A stretch of 64,000 bases of DNA from Onthophagus taurus. Its lineage: Eukaryota > Arthropoda > Insecta > Coleoptera > Scarabaeidae. A program made the position numbers and the translations under genes. The first letter of the stretch is position 1, and each line of letters starts with the position of its first letter. The notes below the pieces were generated by a model. The model did not search any database, was not told the origin of the DNA, and saw only the letters and a list, made by a program, of their open reading frames with translations. Where the stretch lies: NCBI RefSeq assembly GCF_036711975.1, contig NW_027248940.1, positions 434,001 through 498,000 on the forward strand. Reading direction: 5' to 3'. Below are positions 54,617 to 64,000 of the stretch, piece after piece.

Positions 54617-57600
54617 CAGGGTGTCTCAGCGAGACCGGTCATTAGACGTTTCTGGGGTTCTGGAGAATTCAGACTTAAGTATTATCAATTACGCTCTCTT
54701 CATCTAAAATATTTTCAGATTTCTAGCACTTCCGGTTATACCGGAAATCGCCACCTACTTTATTTTTCTAAATGGAACACCCTATATATTTTTACATATT
54801 TGGATTTGCCTGTTTTCAAGGTTTATAAATAACTTTACTTTTTGCAATTTGATTCGGTCGTTCTCAAGTTATTCGAATTTTTCTAGAAAAATCTGCTCCA
54901 GCAGACATTTGTTCAAAAAATCAGAAAACACTCAATTTTTGGGATATCAATTTAGGATTCAGAACATGCTTAAGCAACGTGATGGAGTATGTTTTGGTGC
55001 CAAGAACTGCGGTCTAGAACGTTTGATCACTTTACTATGGCACGTTAACTTTTCAAAATTTGGAAGTACCATAACTTCATTTTTTTAAATGGCACCCCCC
55101 ATATTTTATTTTTTAGTCGTCTTCGTTGTCTCATTCTACATCTTTTATATCTGATATGGCCCATACCTAATATTAATAGTTTGGGAGATAATTAGGGTTT
55201 TTTGAAAAATGCACACATATATGGATATTTAACCTAGTGTGCCATGAAAAACAAGCCTTCTCAATGAGTTCTTGTCAGAAACTCACTTGTTTACGTCACT
55301 TGATGCATGTGAGCTAATAATTATCTGTTATGTCCCTTAATATTAGTACTGAAACGAGTTAAAATCGATAACAATAACGAAAGTAATATTTACACAAATC
55401 AAGAAATTCTTAATTTATTTTTTTTTGCATGAAAAGCGCGACAAAGTTCGTAGTATGATTCCCAGATCTTCTTTGGCAGCTCGAATTGAAGTGTTGGGAC
55501 TAGGCTCGAATTAAGCCAAGGTATTCACCTCTTCTGTTGCATTATCTACTACATTTTTTGGTCAGTTTAACACGTGATTAATTCGTCCAAAATGCAAGAA
55601 ATTTGCTTCTATTCCTCTAAATTTACCTTTTGTCATCGGAGATAAATGTGGATAATTTTCATTAAACATTCTGCAAGTTCTACTAACTTTGTCGCACTTT
55701 TCGTGCACAAAAAATAAATTATGGATTTCTTCATTTGTATAAACATTATTTACGTTATTAATATCCATTTTAACTGGTTTTAGACTCACAAGCATCAAAC
55801 AACCTAAATAAGACTTTGACGTTTATCAATAAGTCATTAAACATTTGTTTTCCATGGCACACTACTATCCGTGCAAAAAGTCAAGGCCCCTCACTTTAGA
55901 GATCGATATCTTCGCAACCGCTCCATAAAAAAAATTGCAACAAAGTTTGTTGTAATCACTGAACATTTCTACGTAACTTATGTTAATCTGAAAATTTTCG
56001 GATCCACCGTTTTCTTTTTACCGCGAGTTAAATGAAAAATGTACCCGATTTTTTACGGAATTGGCAACTTTATCAACTTTGCGATTTTTTTTCTCGAAAA
56101 CTATCGTACGAAAAAATTTTAATTTTGAACAGGTGGTAGTCTGATGTGTTCTCAATGAGTGGCATATTTTATTTTTTCGATATTTCATACAGTTTCGCGG
56201 AAAATCGCGATTTAGTAAGACGCCGTTATGTCGAAAACGGTTGGGTGGATTTCCTCGCGAATTTGACCAAAATATGTCAAATAATGTTGGTTGTCGGATT
56301 CCGTTATCAGTTTTTCAAAATTAAGGCTCCCTATTTTTTTAAGAGCGATTTATTGGAATTACAAATTAAAAAGAAACAGAAATAAGCTCTGCGGGGTGAC
56401 GAGGGTTCCGGCCAATCGGAACAGATGGTGCGTCCCAGACAGGACGTCGCGCCTTATTTCTTTATGTAGGCAAGATAAAGGCGCGACGTACTGTCTGGGA
56501 CTTCCTCTCCCCGCATAGCTGATTTCTGTTTCTCTTTAATTTGTAATTCCATTAAATCATTCTTAAAAAATTAGGGAGCCTTATTTTTGAAAAACTGATA
56601 ACGGAATCCGAAAATCCGCGTTATTTGACATATTTTGGTAAAATCCGCGTTGAAATTCGCTAGGTCGTTTTCGAAATAACCGCATCCTACTAAACCGCGA
56701 TTTTCCGCGAAACTATATGGAATATCGAAAAAATAAAATATGCCCCACATTAAGAACACATCGGTTTACCACCAGTTCAAATTTGAAATTTTTTCGTCAA
56801 ATAGTTTTGGAGAGAAAAAATCGCAAAGTAGACAAAGTTGCTGGCACTCTCAAAAATCGGGTACTTTTTTCACTTAACTCGCGATAAAAGTAAAACCGCG
56901 GACCCGAAAATTTCCAAATCAACATGTGACACGCAGAAATGTTCACTGATTACAATAAACTTTACAGCAATTTTTTCCACCGAGCGGTTACGAAGATATC
57001 GATCTCTAAAGTGAGGGGCCTTGACTTTTTGCACGGATAGTAGGTTAATATCCATATGATATGTGAGCATTTTTCAAAAAACCCTAATTATTTCTCAAAC
57101 TATTAATGTTAGGCATAGGACATATGGAATATAAAAGATGTAAAATGAGACGCCGAAGACGACTAAGTAATAAAATATGGGGGGTGCTATTTAAAAAAAT
57201 GAAGTTATGGTGCTTCCAAATTTCGAAAAGTTAACGTATCATAGTAAAGTGACCAAACGATCTAGACAGCCGTTCTCGGCACCAAAACATACTCCATCAT
57301 GTTGTTTAAGTATGTTCTGAATCCTAAATTGATATCTCAAAAATTGAGTGTTCTATGATTTTTTGAACAAATGTCCGCTGGAGCAAATTTTTTTAGAATA
57401 ATTCGAATAACTCGAGAATTGCTAGTTCAAATTGCAAAAAGTAAAGTTATTTATAAACCTTCAAAACAGACAAATCCAAATATGTAAAAATATACAGGGT
57501 GTTCCATTTAAAAAAATAAAGTAGGTGGCGACTTCCGGTATAACCGGAAGTGCTAGAAATCTGAAAATATTTTAGATGAAGAGAACGTAATTGATAATAC

Positions 57601-57678
57601 TTAAGTCTGCATTCTCAAATTTTTTGTTTGGCCAGAACACCAGAAACGTCTAATGACCGGTCTCGCTGAGACACCCTG
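54617..57678. mobile_element. 3.06-kb foldback (mariner-like ends) inside the hAT
   Basis: Ends CAGGGTGTCTCAGCGAGACC inverted at both sides, TA on both borders (54615-54616, 57679-57680). The arms are inverted copies from end to centre. The centre (about 56385-56520) is G+C-rich with its own hairpin (CCCAGACAGGACGTCGCGCC against GGCGCGACGTACTGTCTGGG). The left arm carries an extra 626-bp element at 55237. No transposase. Confidence 0.88.
55237..55862 (-). mobile_element. TA-flanked element with transposase head
   Basis: Inverted ends GTGTGCCATG with TA duplication (55235-55236, 55863-55864). The matching place in the other foldback arm (about 57040) is empty. It keeps a minus-strand frame (55798-55562) resembling the DUF4817-type head of insect mariner-like transposases (NNVYTNEEIHNLFFVHEKCD, FNENYPHLSPMTKGKFRGIE). 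Confidence 0.75.
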
Positions 57679-57684
57679 TATAGG

Positions 57685-59216
57685 TAGAACCATTTCAGAG
57701 CGTTTATGCGCAACTCTTTGTACATATTTTTATCAATGCAGCGGTGAAAGTTCTGCAAGTCTCCTTCGTTGAATTTGTTGCGTAAATCTTGGTCGTTTTG
57801 AATGTCGATAATTTCTAACTGCATTGACTCTGGCGCATTTTCAACTGAAATCGTGAAAGGATTGCTGAATATGTCCAACAGAGGTTTCACTTTTTTAAAC
57901 TCCGAAAATCTGTCTTGAAAAGATGGAATCAAAATAACTAGCTTTTCTACATAACTGAAATTAATCGCAGTTTTGTTGAATTTTTTAGCCATTTTCTTAT
58001 AATTCGGAAAATGATTGTAATTTCCAGAATTCAATTGCGATCTGAAAAGTGTCAGCTTGCTTTGAAAGGATGATACATGAGCGTAGAGCTGGGATATCAG
58101 TTGATTTTTGCCTTGAAGCCGTGTGTTCAAGACATTCAAATGATTTGTAATGTAATGTAATCAACTAAAAAAGCCAAATCACACAACCAATCAGGATTGT
58201 TAAGTTCCGGGACATTCTTTTGCTTTTCCACCAGAAATATTCCAATTTTTTCTATTAAATTTAGAAATCGTTCCAGTGTCAATCCACGACTTAGCCACCT
58301 TAATTCTGTATAATACAGTAAATCTCCATATTCGCTTTCGATGTCATCAAGGAATTGTTTGAATTGCCTGTGATTGAGTCCTCGTGATTTTATGAAATTT
58401 ACAGTCGAAACTACCACTTTCATGACATTTTGAAATTCAATTTTTTTAGAACAGAAGGCTTCTTGGTGTATAATGCAGTGAAACTGCATGAGATCTTCAG
58501 CGTTTATGTTTTTTTCTTGCAGATGATTTTTCAGCAAAGTAACTAGCCCGGAATTGACACCAATCATCGAAGGACTACCGTCAGTCGCAACTCTTGAGTT
58601 GATCATTGAGTATATCAACTCCTTTGGTTTGACCTTTCAATGAACACATTCCTAATAACTCTTCTAAGACTTCAAAATCTTGAGTAACACCTCGTATGAA
58701 TATGAGAAGTTGAGCTGTGGAACTAATATCAGTGGATTCGTCGAGTGCTAATGAAAAAAATTCAATGATCTTAGTTTTTTCAGTTAATTGTTCCGCAATA
58801 TTACCTGACAAAGACATAATTCGTCTTTGGATAGTTATACGATTCAGTTGAATTTTCTCAAACTTTTTTGCTGCTTCTGGACACATTTTCTTAGCGGCAA
58901 TTTCTATGCATTCTTTTACAAAATCCCCATTATTGAAGGGGCGACTTCGCTTTGCTATCATTCGAGAAATTTCATAACTAACTTCTGTAGCTGTTTCTGA
59001 ATCTTGAATGGGTTTTATAAACATAGCTTGCTGACGAATAAGCTCCCGTTTTAAAGACAACATTTTTTGCTTTGCAATCGCAACAGAATTCTTGCAAATT
59101 AAACAAACTTCTTTGTTATGCGACCATACGAAAAAGTATTTCTCAGTCCAAATTTCTTGAAACTGCCGATTTTCATCTTTAACCTTACGTTTTTTACTAG
59201 GTCCTGGGTTGTCCAT
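57685..59216 (-). pseudogene. hAT transposase (ZBED/SCAND3-like), N-terminal and middle parts
   Basis: Starts MDNPGPSKKRKVKDENRQFQ at 59216. A BED-like zinc finger follows (FFVWSHNKEVCLICKNSVAI), then YEISRMIAKRSRPFNNGDFV, and FFSLALDESTDISSTAQLLI, the first catalytic Asp region. A shift at about 58600 leads to TDGSPSMIGVNSGLVTLL, MQFHCIIHQEAFCSK (second part, His/Cys block) and LRWLSRGLTLERF. A further shift and stop near 58137 leads to SQLYAHVSSFQSKLTLF up to MYKELRINALKWF, where the foldback interrupts. Confidence 0.85.
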
Positions 59217-59295
59217 GTTGTGTTCTAATCCTGGCTAGGATTAACACAGCACCTAAAAACAATTACAGTACCTACTTAAATTACCCATCCTTTTT

Positions 59296-59710
59296 TAAAC
59301 ATTATTTTCTCAATAACTAAAAACTGCAGCAGCTTGGGACTAGTCTAGATTATTGCATTAGGTCCTCTAGTATCCTTCTAGCCCACCCACACCCCCAGAT
59401 TTGCCGTAGGGGCCGAAGGGTGAATTTTTTAATATTCCTCGTTTTCAATAGCAAATTTAAACATTATTTTCTGAATAACTAGAGACGCAGCACCCTGGGA
59501 CTAGTCTAGATTATTGCATTAGGCCCTCTGGCATCTTTCTAGCACACCAGCACCCCCAGATTTGCCGTAGGGGCCGAAAGGTGAATTTTTTAATATTCCT
59601 CGTTTTCAATAACAAATTTAAACATTATTTTCTCAATAACTAAAGACTGCAGCACCTTGGGACTAGTCTAGATTATTGCATTAGGTCCTCTGGTATCTTT
59701 CTAACCTTTC
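59296..59710. repeat. ~161-bp tandem repeats, left block of the MULE interior
   Basis: Three units marked TAAACATTATTTTCTSAATA at 59296, 59456 and 59619, each with GGGACTAGTCTAGATTATTG and CCAGATTTGCCGTAGGGGCC. Confidence 0.85.
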
Positions 59711-59939
59711 TTTATTCCTTATTTTTTTGAAGACACCTAATGCTAACATAAGTTGTTGTAATAAAAATATTACAGGCAATAACACAAATTTTAGTGTTAT
59801 TTAACCCTTTCACGACGATTTCTTTTCTGGGAGATATAGGAGTTACATAAAACTTAGTGGTGCATATGTGTACCAGGAGTCGCGAAAGGGTTAAGACAGA
59901 AGAAGACATAAATAAAAATTGAAACTAATTGAACATAGT

Positions 59940-60320
59940 CACACAGGTTCATATAAACCCATTCATAGCTAACTTATTGCGGCTGAACCAATTTTCCACA
60001 ATTCACACGTTAGTTAGTAGTACATGTTTTATGGATCATTTCATTAAGTGTTGAACTAGTAATATAATTACAAGGCTGGTGTCATCAGCATAATTCGTTT
60101 TGCGACAGTTCAGGCTGAAGAGTAGAAGGTCATTTATAAAGATAACCAACAAAAGCGGTCCCAGTATACTACTCTGTGAGGCACCATAGAGTGTAGTTTT
60201 ATTAGTAGAAATTACAGTCTTACTTTTTAAGCTTATGACTTTAGTAGAGTGTGACCTATTATTTAAATAAGATGTTATAATTATTTAAATAAAATGTTAT
60301 AATATCGTTGGCTGGTCCCC
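59940..60320 (-). pseudogene. Short non-LTR reverse transcriptase fragment
   Basis: Minus-strand reading across 60200-60070: SQSSILGPLLLVIFINDLLL and NYADDTSL, the 'PQGSILGPLLF..FINDL' and catalytic YADD blocks of a CR1/Jockey-like RT, with the first Gly/Pro-Gln changed. Only ~120 codons survive, without flanking domains. It lies between the two tandem repeat blocks of the MULE-like element. Confidence 0.6.
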
Positions 60321-60414
60321 CGAATCCATATCGTTCAAGTTTCATTACTAAGAGAAGTAAAAGCAATATGAAATTATAATATCAAACTAAATATTACATC
60401 AGTTTTAAATATAG

Positions 60415-60790
60415 TAATCTAGACTAGTTCTAGTAAGTAAAAATTCACCCCTCGGCCCCTACGGCAAATCTGGGGGTGCTGGTGTGCTAGAAGGATACCA
60501 GAGGACCTAATGCAATAATCTAGACTAGTCTCAGAATGCTGCAGTCTCTAGTTATTGAGAAAATAAAGTTTAAATTTGATATTGAAAACGAGTAATATTA
60601 AAAAATTCACCCTTCGGCCCCTACGGCAAATCTGGGAGTGCTGATGGGCTAGAAGGATACCAGAGGACTTAATGCAATAATCTAAACTAGTCCCAGGGTG
60701 CTGCAGTCTCTAGTTATTGAGAAAATAATGTCTAAGTATGCTATTGAAAACGAGGCAAATCTGAGGGTGAGGGTAGACAAGGAACATACT
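60415..60790. repeat. ~161-bp tandem repeats, right block, inverted
   Basis: The same units as 59296-59710 in opposite orientation (GGCCCCTACGGCAAATCTGG; CAATAATCTAGACTAGTC), consistent with foldback architecture. Confidence 0.85.
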
Positions 60791-60996
60791 AGAGGGTCTA
60801 TTCGAATTATCCAGGGTAGTCGCAGATTGCTACAACTTCTGTAGTTTCAGAAAACAATTTTTTAATTGATATGTTCAATACTTGTCTGGTCAACTGTAAT
60901 TTTATGAATCTCAATCTGGTACAGATTCGAATATGAATCTAACTTCAGCCACATAATAATTTTGGGATAAAATTATTAACTTTATTGGTTATTTAG

Positions 60997-61136
60997 GGGT
61001 ACAATCAGCTGCAGTTAATGTAGTTTGTGAGTTAGCAAGGAAAAATCCAAAAAATTATTTAAGTTTAGCTCCAGTTTTCTTTAAATTGATGACTACAAGC
61101 ACAAATAATTGGATGTTAATTAAAATCATAAAGCTG
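60997..61136 (+). CDS. AP3D1: AP-3 delta exon 5
   Basis: 140 nt. Completes the split Gly codon from exon 4 and reads GVQSAAVNVVCELARKNPKN, YLSLAPVFFKLMTTSTNNWM, LIKIIKL, continuing the adaptin helices without loss across the 6.9-kb intron. The donor is CTG|GTGAGT, phase 0, leading to either of two alternative exon 6 copies. Confidence 0.93.
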
Positions 61137-61195
61137 GTGAGTAATTTTTAGGTTTTAAAGTGGGATTAATAAGAAATGATTTTTTTATGGAACAG

Positions 61196-61269
61196 TTTGG
61201 ATCTTTAACGATGTTAGAACCTTTAATAGGGTTAAAAATAACGAGGTCGTTAGTGAATATAATCACTCG
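61196..61269 (+). CDS. AP3D1: AP-3 delta exon 6a: diverged duplicate exon
   Basis: 74 nt between CAG and GTAAAG, phase 0 in and phase 2 out, reading FGSLTMLEPLIGLKITRSLV. It aligns without gaps to the canonical exon 6 below but has lost conserved residues (PRLGKKL). No stop codon. It may be a mutually exclusive alternative exon or a decaying duplicate; including both copies would shift the frame, since 148 nt is not a multiple of 3. Confidence 0.6.
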
Positions 61270-61319
61270 GTAAAGTGAAAGGAGCTTTTTTTCTTATTTC
61301 CTCTTTTTTTGTTTTCCAG

Positions 61320-61393
61320 TTTGGGGCGTTAACTCCGCTAGAACCTAGGCTAGGCAAAAAATTAATTGAACCTTTAACCAATCTAATCCACAG
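61320..61393 (+). CDS. AP3D1: AP-3 delta exon 6 (canonical)
   Basis: 74 nt reading FGALTPLEPRLGKKLIEPLT then NLIH and a split codon. This matches the highly conserved AP3D1 segment. Preceded by a strong pyrimidine tract and CAG, followed by G|GTTTGA. The next exon, expected to continue the conserved region, is not found before the window ends, so the following intron exceeds 2.6 kb. Confidence 0.93.
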
Positions 61394-61499
61394 GTTTGAT
61401 TTTATTAATATTAATTTAATCAAAAATTTAATAAAAATGATATAGGGTGAGTTGTAAATGTTACAATTAATTAATGAACATTGGAAAAAGTTCATTGGT

Positions 61500-63650
61500 G
61501 TGAATCAAAATCGTTTGAAAACATCTAATGTAGATAAAAAATGAAGAAAAATGATTTTGACATTTTTTGAAAGTGCTTTGAAGATGATAAGTAATAGAAA
61601 ACTGTAATTGGGGTGGGTCAAAATGGCTCAAATCAATTTAAAACAGTTTTAGATTACTTAATAAAGATATAAGGGGTCAGAAAAGTTACAGGGACGACTT
61701 ACATAAAATTAAAACATTTTGGAATATGTGTAAAGGTCATTGGTGTTGATGAAAATTGTTCTAATCTATTCAAAACATCCTTAGGATACTTAACGTTGAC
61801 GAAAATATTAAGAAAAATGATTTTGACATTTTTTGAACGTGTTTTTAAGATGATAGGAAACAAAAAACTTTAATTGGAGTAGGCCAAAATGGCTCAAATC
61901 AATTAAAAACTGTTTTAGATTACTTAATAAAGACATAAGGGGTTAGAAAAGGTAACAGGGATGTTTTGCATAAAATTAAAAACATTTGGATACTCGAAAA
62001 GGTCATTGGTGTCGACGAAAATTGTGCTAATCAATTCAAAACATCCTTAGGATACTTAACGATGACAAAAATATTAAGAAAAATGACTTTGACATTTCTT
62101 TAATGTGTTTGGAAGGTGATAAGAAACAAAAAACTTTAATTGGTGTAGGCCAAAATGGCTCAAATCAATTAAAAACTGTTTTAGATTACTTAATAAAGAC
62201 ATAAGGGGTTAGAAAAGTTAACAGGGATGTTTTGCATAAAATTAAAAAAATTTTGATACTCGAAAAGGTCATTGGTGTCGACGAAAATTGTGCTAATCAA
62301 TTCAAAACATCCTTAGGATACTTAACGTTGACGAAAATATTAAGAAAAATGATTTTGACATTTTTTGAACGTGTTTTTAAGATGATAGGAAACAAAAAAC
62401 TTTAATTGGTGTAGGCTAAAATGGCTCAAATCAATTAAAAACTGTTTTAGATTACTTAATAAAGACATAAGGGGTTAGAAAAGTTAACAGGGATGTTTTG
62501 CATAAAATTAAAAAAATTTTGATACTCAAAAAGGTCATTGGTGTCGACGAAAATTGTTCTAATCAATTCAAAACATCCTTAGGATACTTAACGATGACAA
62601 AAATATTAAGAAAAATGACTTTGACATTTCTTTAATGTGTTTGGAAGGTGATAAGAAACAAAAAACTTTAACTGGTGTAGGCCAAAATGGCTCAAATCAA
62701 TTAAAAACTGTTTTAGATTACTTAATAAAGACATAAGATGTTAGAAAAGTGAATAGCGATAATTTGCATAAAATTAAAAAATTTTTGAATATGAAAAAAT
62801 CTTATTGGTGTTGATAAAAATTGTTTTAATCGATTTAAAACATCTTTAAGATACTTAGTGGGGATGAAAAAATTAACAAAAATGATTATGACGTTTTTTG
62901 AAAGTGTTTTGAAGACGGTAGGAAATAGAAATAGTTGATTGTTGTGTACCAAAATGGCTGAAATCGATTAAAAACACTTTTATATTACTTAATAAAGGCA
63001 TAAGAGGTTAGAAAAGTGAATAGGGATGATTTGCATAAAATTAAAAAATTTTGGAATATGAACAAATGTTGATAAAAATTGTTTTAATCAACTCAAAACA
63101 TCCTTAGGATATTTAATGATGACGAAAACATTAGGAAAAATAATTTTAACATTTTTTTAATGTGTTTGGAAGATGATAACAAACAGAAAACGTTAATTGG
63201 TGTGGGTCAAAATGGCTCATATCAATTAAAAACAGTTTTAGATTACTTAATAAATACATAAGAGGTTAGAAAAGTTAATACAGATGATTTGCATAAAACT
63301 AAAAAAATTGGAATATGGGAAAAGATCATTGGTGTTGATGAAAATTGTATTAATCGATTCAAAACATCCTTAGGATACTTAACTATGACGAAAATAGGAA
63401 GAACAATGATTTTGACATTTCTTGAACGTGTTTTTAAAATGATAGGAAACAGAAAACTTTAATTGGTGTTGGTCAAAATGGCTCAAATCAATTAAAAACA
63501 TTTTTAAATTACTTAATAAAGGCATAAGAGGTTAGAAAAGTTAATAGGGATGATTTGCATGAAATTAAAAAATTTTGAAATATAGGAAAAGGTCATTGGT
63601 GTTGACGAAAATTGTTCTAATGAATTTAAAGCATCCATATAATGATTTTC
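61500..63650. repeat. ~266-bp tandem repeats in an AP3D1 intron
   Basis: Landmark TTAGGATACT(TAACG) at 61781, 62047, 62313, 62579 and, diverged, 62846: spacing 266, 266, 266 and 267 bp. Alternate units share private variants (ATGACTTTGACATTTCTTTA near 62085 and 62617; ATTTTTTGAACGTGTTTTTA near 61835 and 62360), so the local repeat is a 532-bp dimer. Older, more diverged units continue to about 63650. No coding. Confidence 0.9.
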
Positions 63651-64000
63651 ACAATTTTTTAAACATCCTCACGATATTTAATGAAGTTTAGAGAACTAGG
63701 ATAATATATTTTGCTGATTTTTTTAAAGTGCTTCAAAGATACAAGTAAACAGAAAATGCTGATTGGTGTGTGTCAAAATGGTTTTAATTGATTAGAAACA
63801 TTCTCACGATACTTAATGAGAATAAGAGAAGTAAAAAAAAAATATTTTAATGATTTTTGAAAGTGCTTCAAAGATTCTAGTAAACAGAAAAAGCTGATTG
63901 GTGTGTGTTAAAATAATTTTAATTGATTAGAAACATCCTCACGATACTGAATAATTATGAGAAAACTAAAAGAATTCATTTTGATGATTTTTTAAACTGC
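63651..64000. repeat. ~135-bp tandem repeats
   Basis: GCTGATTGGTGTGTGT at 63758 and 63893 (135 bp apart) and CATCCTCACGATA repeated; related to half of the 266-bp unit. Continues beyond the window. Confidence 0.75.

Larger units (their letters stand above)
54321..59295 (-). mobile_element. hAT transposon, interrupted by a foldback element
   Basis: Left terminus CAGCGATGCACAGACTTATT at 54321. The transposase reads from 59216 down to about 57685 and, after the inserted foldback, from 54614 to 54454. The opposite terminus near 59295 was lost with part of the MULE arm, so an 8-bp duplication cannot be verified. Confidence 0.75.
54153..60954. mobile_element. Mutator-like (MULE) foldback element in AP3D1 intron 4
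   Basis: Inverted ends of ~165 bp start ATGTGGCTGAAGTTAGATTC on both sides and are nearly identical. A perfect 9-bp target duplication, AATAATTTT, flanks it (54144-54152, 60955-60963); long inverted ends with a 9-bp duplication are typical of Mutator-like elements. The interior has ~161-bp tandem repeats in opposite orientation on each side. No transposase was found. A hAT is inserted near its left end. Confidence 0.82.

Noticed and set aside
54321-59364. 8-bp hAT duplication CTCTAGTA (54313-54320 and 59365-59372)
   Set aside because: The right-hand match lies within a MULE tandem repeat that naturally contains nearly the same word, and no hAT end precedes it.
1-64000. tRNA, rRNA or snRNA genes
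   Set aside because: No cloverleaf with A/B boxes or rRNA-like stretch was recognised by eye; a covariance-model scan was not possible.
1-64000. A new defence or metabolic gene system
   Set aside because: Apart from four ordinary eukaryotic genes, every recognisable coding stretch belongs to a transposable element.

Overview
This window looks like insect nuclear DNA, most likely a beetle or another holometabolous insect; the species is not resolved. Support comes from spliced genes with ~50-66 nt introns, an insect-type odorant receptor, high A+T content and a dense load of insect-type transposable elements (TEs). No prokaryotic, viral, CRISPR, rRNA or tRNA features were seen.

Four host genes are supported. 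(1) An odorant receptor (7tm_6) lies on the minus strand: exons 1-3 at 24411-23490 and exons 4-5 at 10703-10384, with the last exon not found. (2) A SNAPC1/SNAP43-like snRNA-activating complex subunit has three exons on the plus strand, 35163-36065. (3) An R-SNARE of the synaptobrevin/VAMP type lies on the minus strand, 52530-52240. (4) The 5' exons of the AP-3 adaptor delta subunit (AP3D1, fly garnet) run on the plus strand from 53385 to 61393 and continue past the window. VAMP and AP3D1 are head to head. A dead fragment of the odorant receptor sits at 30525-30765.

The rest is layered TEs. 1-7345: the 3' end of one non-LTR element, then a LOA-like non-LTR element split by a PIF/Harbinger element (1696-4300). 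7565-9520: a truncated CR1/Jockey-like element. 10747-23475: a mariner-like element inside a ~55-nt odorant receptor intron. It carries two inverted CR1/Jockey-like copies; one is split by a second mariner (13774-15972), the other by a gypsy-type LTR element (19334-22409). 24720-29521: a pogo/Tigger remnant filled with Harbinger, Penelope and mariner-like pieces. 30981-34593: a Sola-like DNA transposon. 36066-52130: tandem copies of the SNAPC1 3' end, split by a ~14.7-kb block. That block holds a 7.5-kb satellite with higher-order structure, a piggyBac element interrupted by a mariner-like element that itself contains a Harbinger, and a foldback element. 54153-60954: a Mutator-like foldback with a 9-bp target duplication in AP3D1 intron 4, containing a hAT, a 3-kb foldback and a small TA-flanked element. 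61394-64000: AP3D1 intron filled with ~266-bp tandem repeats.

The strongest host observation is a tandem duplicate of one AP3D1 exon: both copies are 74 nt with the same phase and splice sites, 50 nt apart. That makes it a candidate mutually exclusive exon pair. The insertion history is well supported because several empty sites are present in the same window. All coordinates and domain calls were read by eye; no alignment or database search was run.
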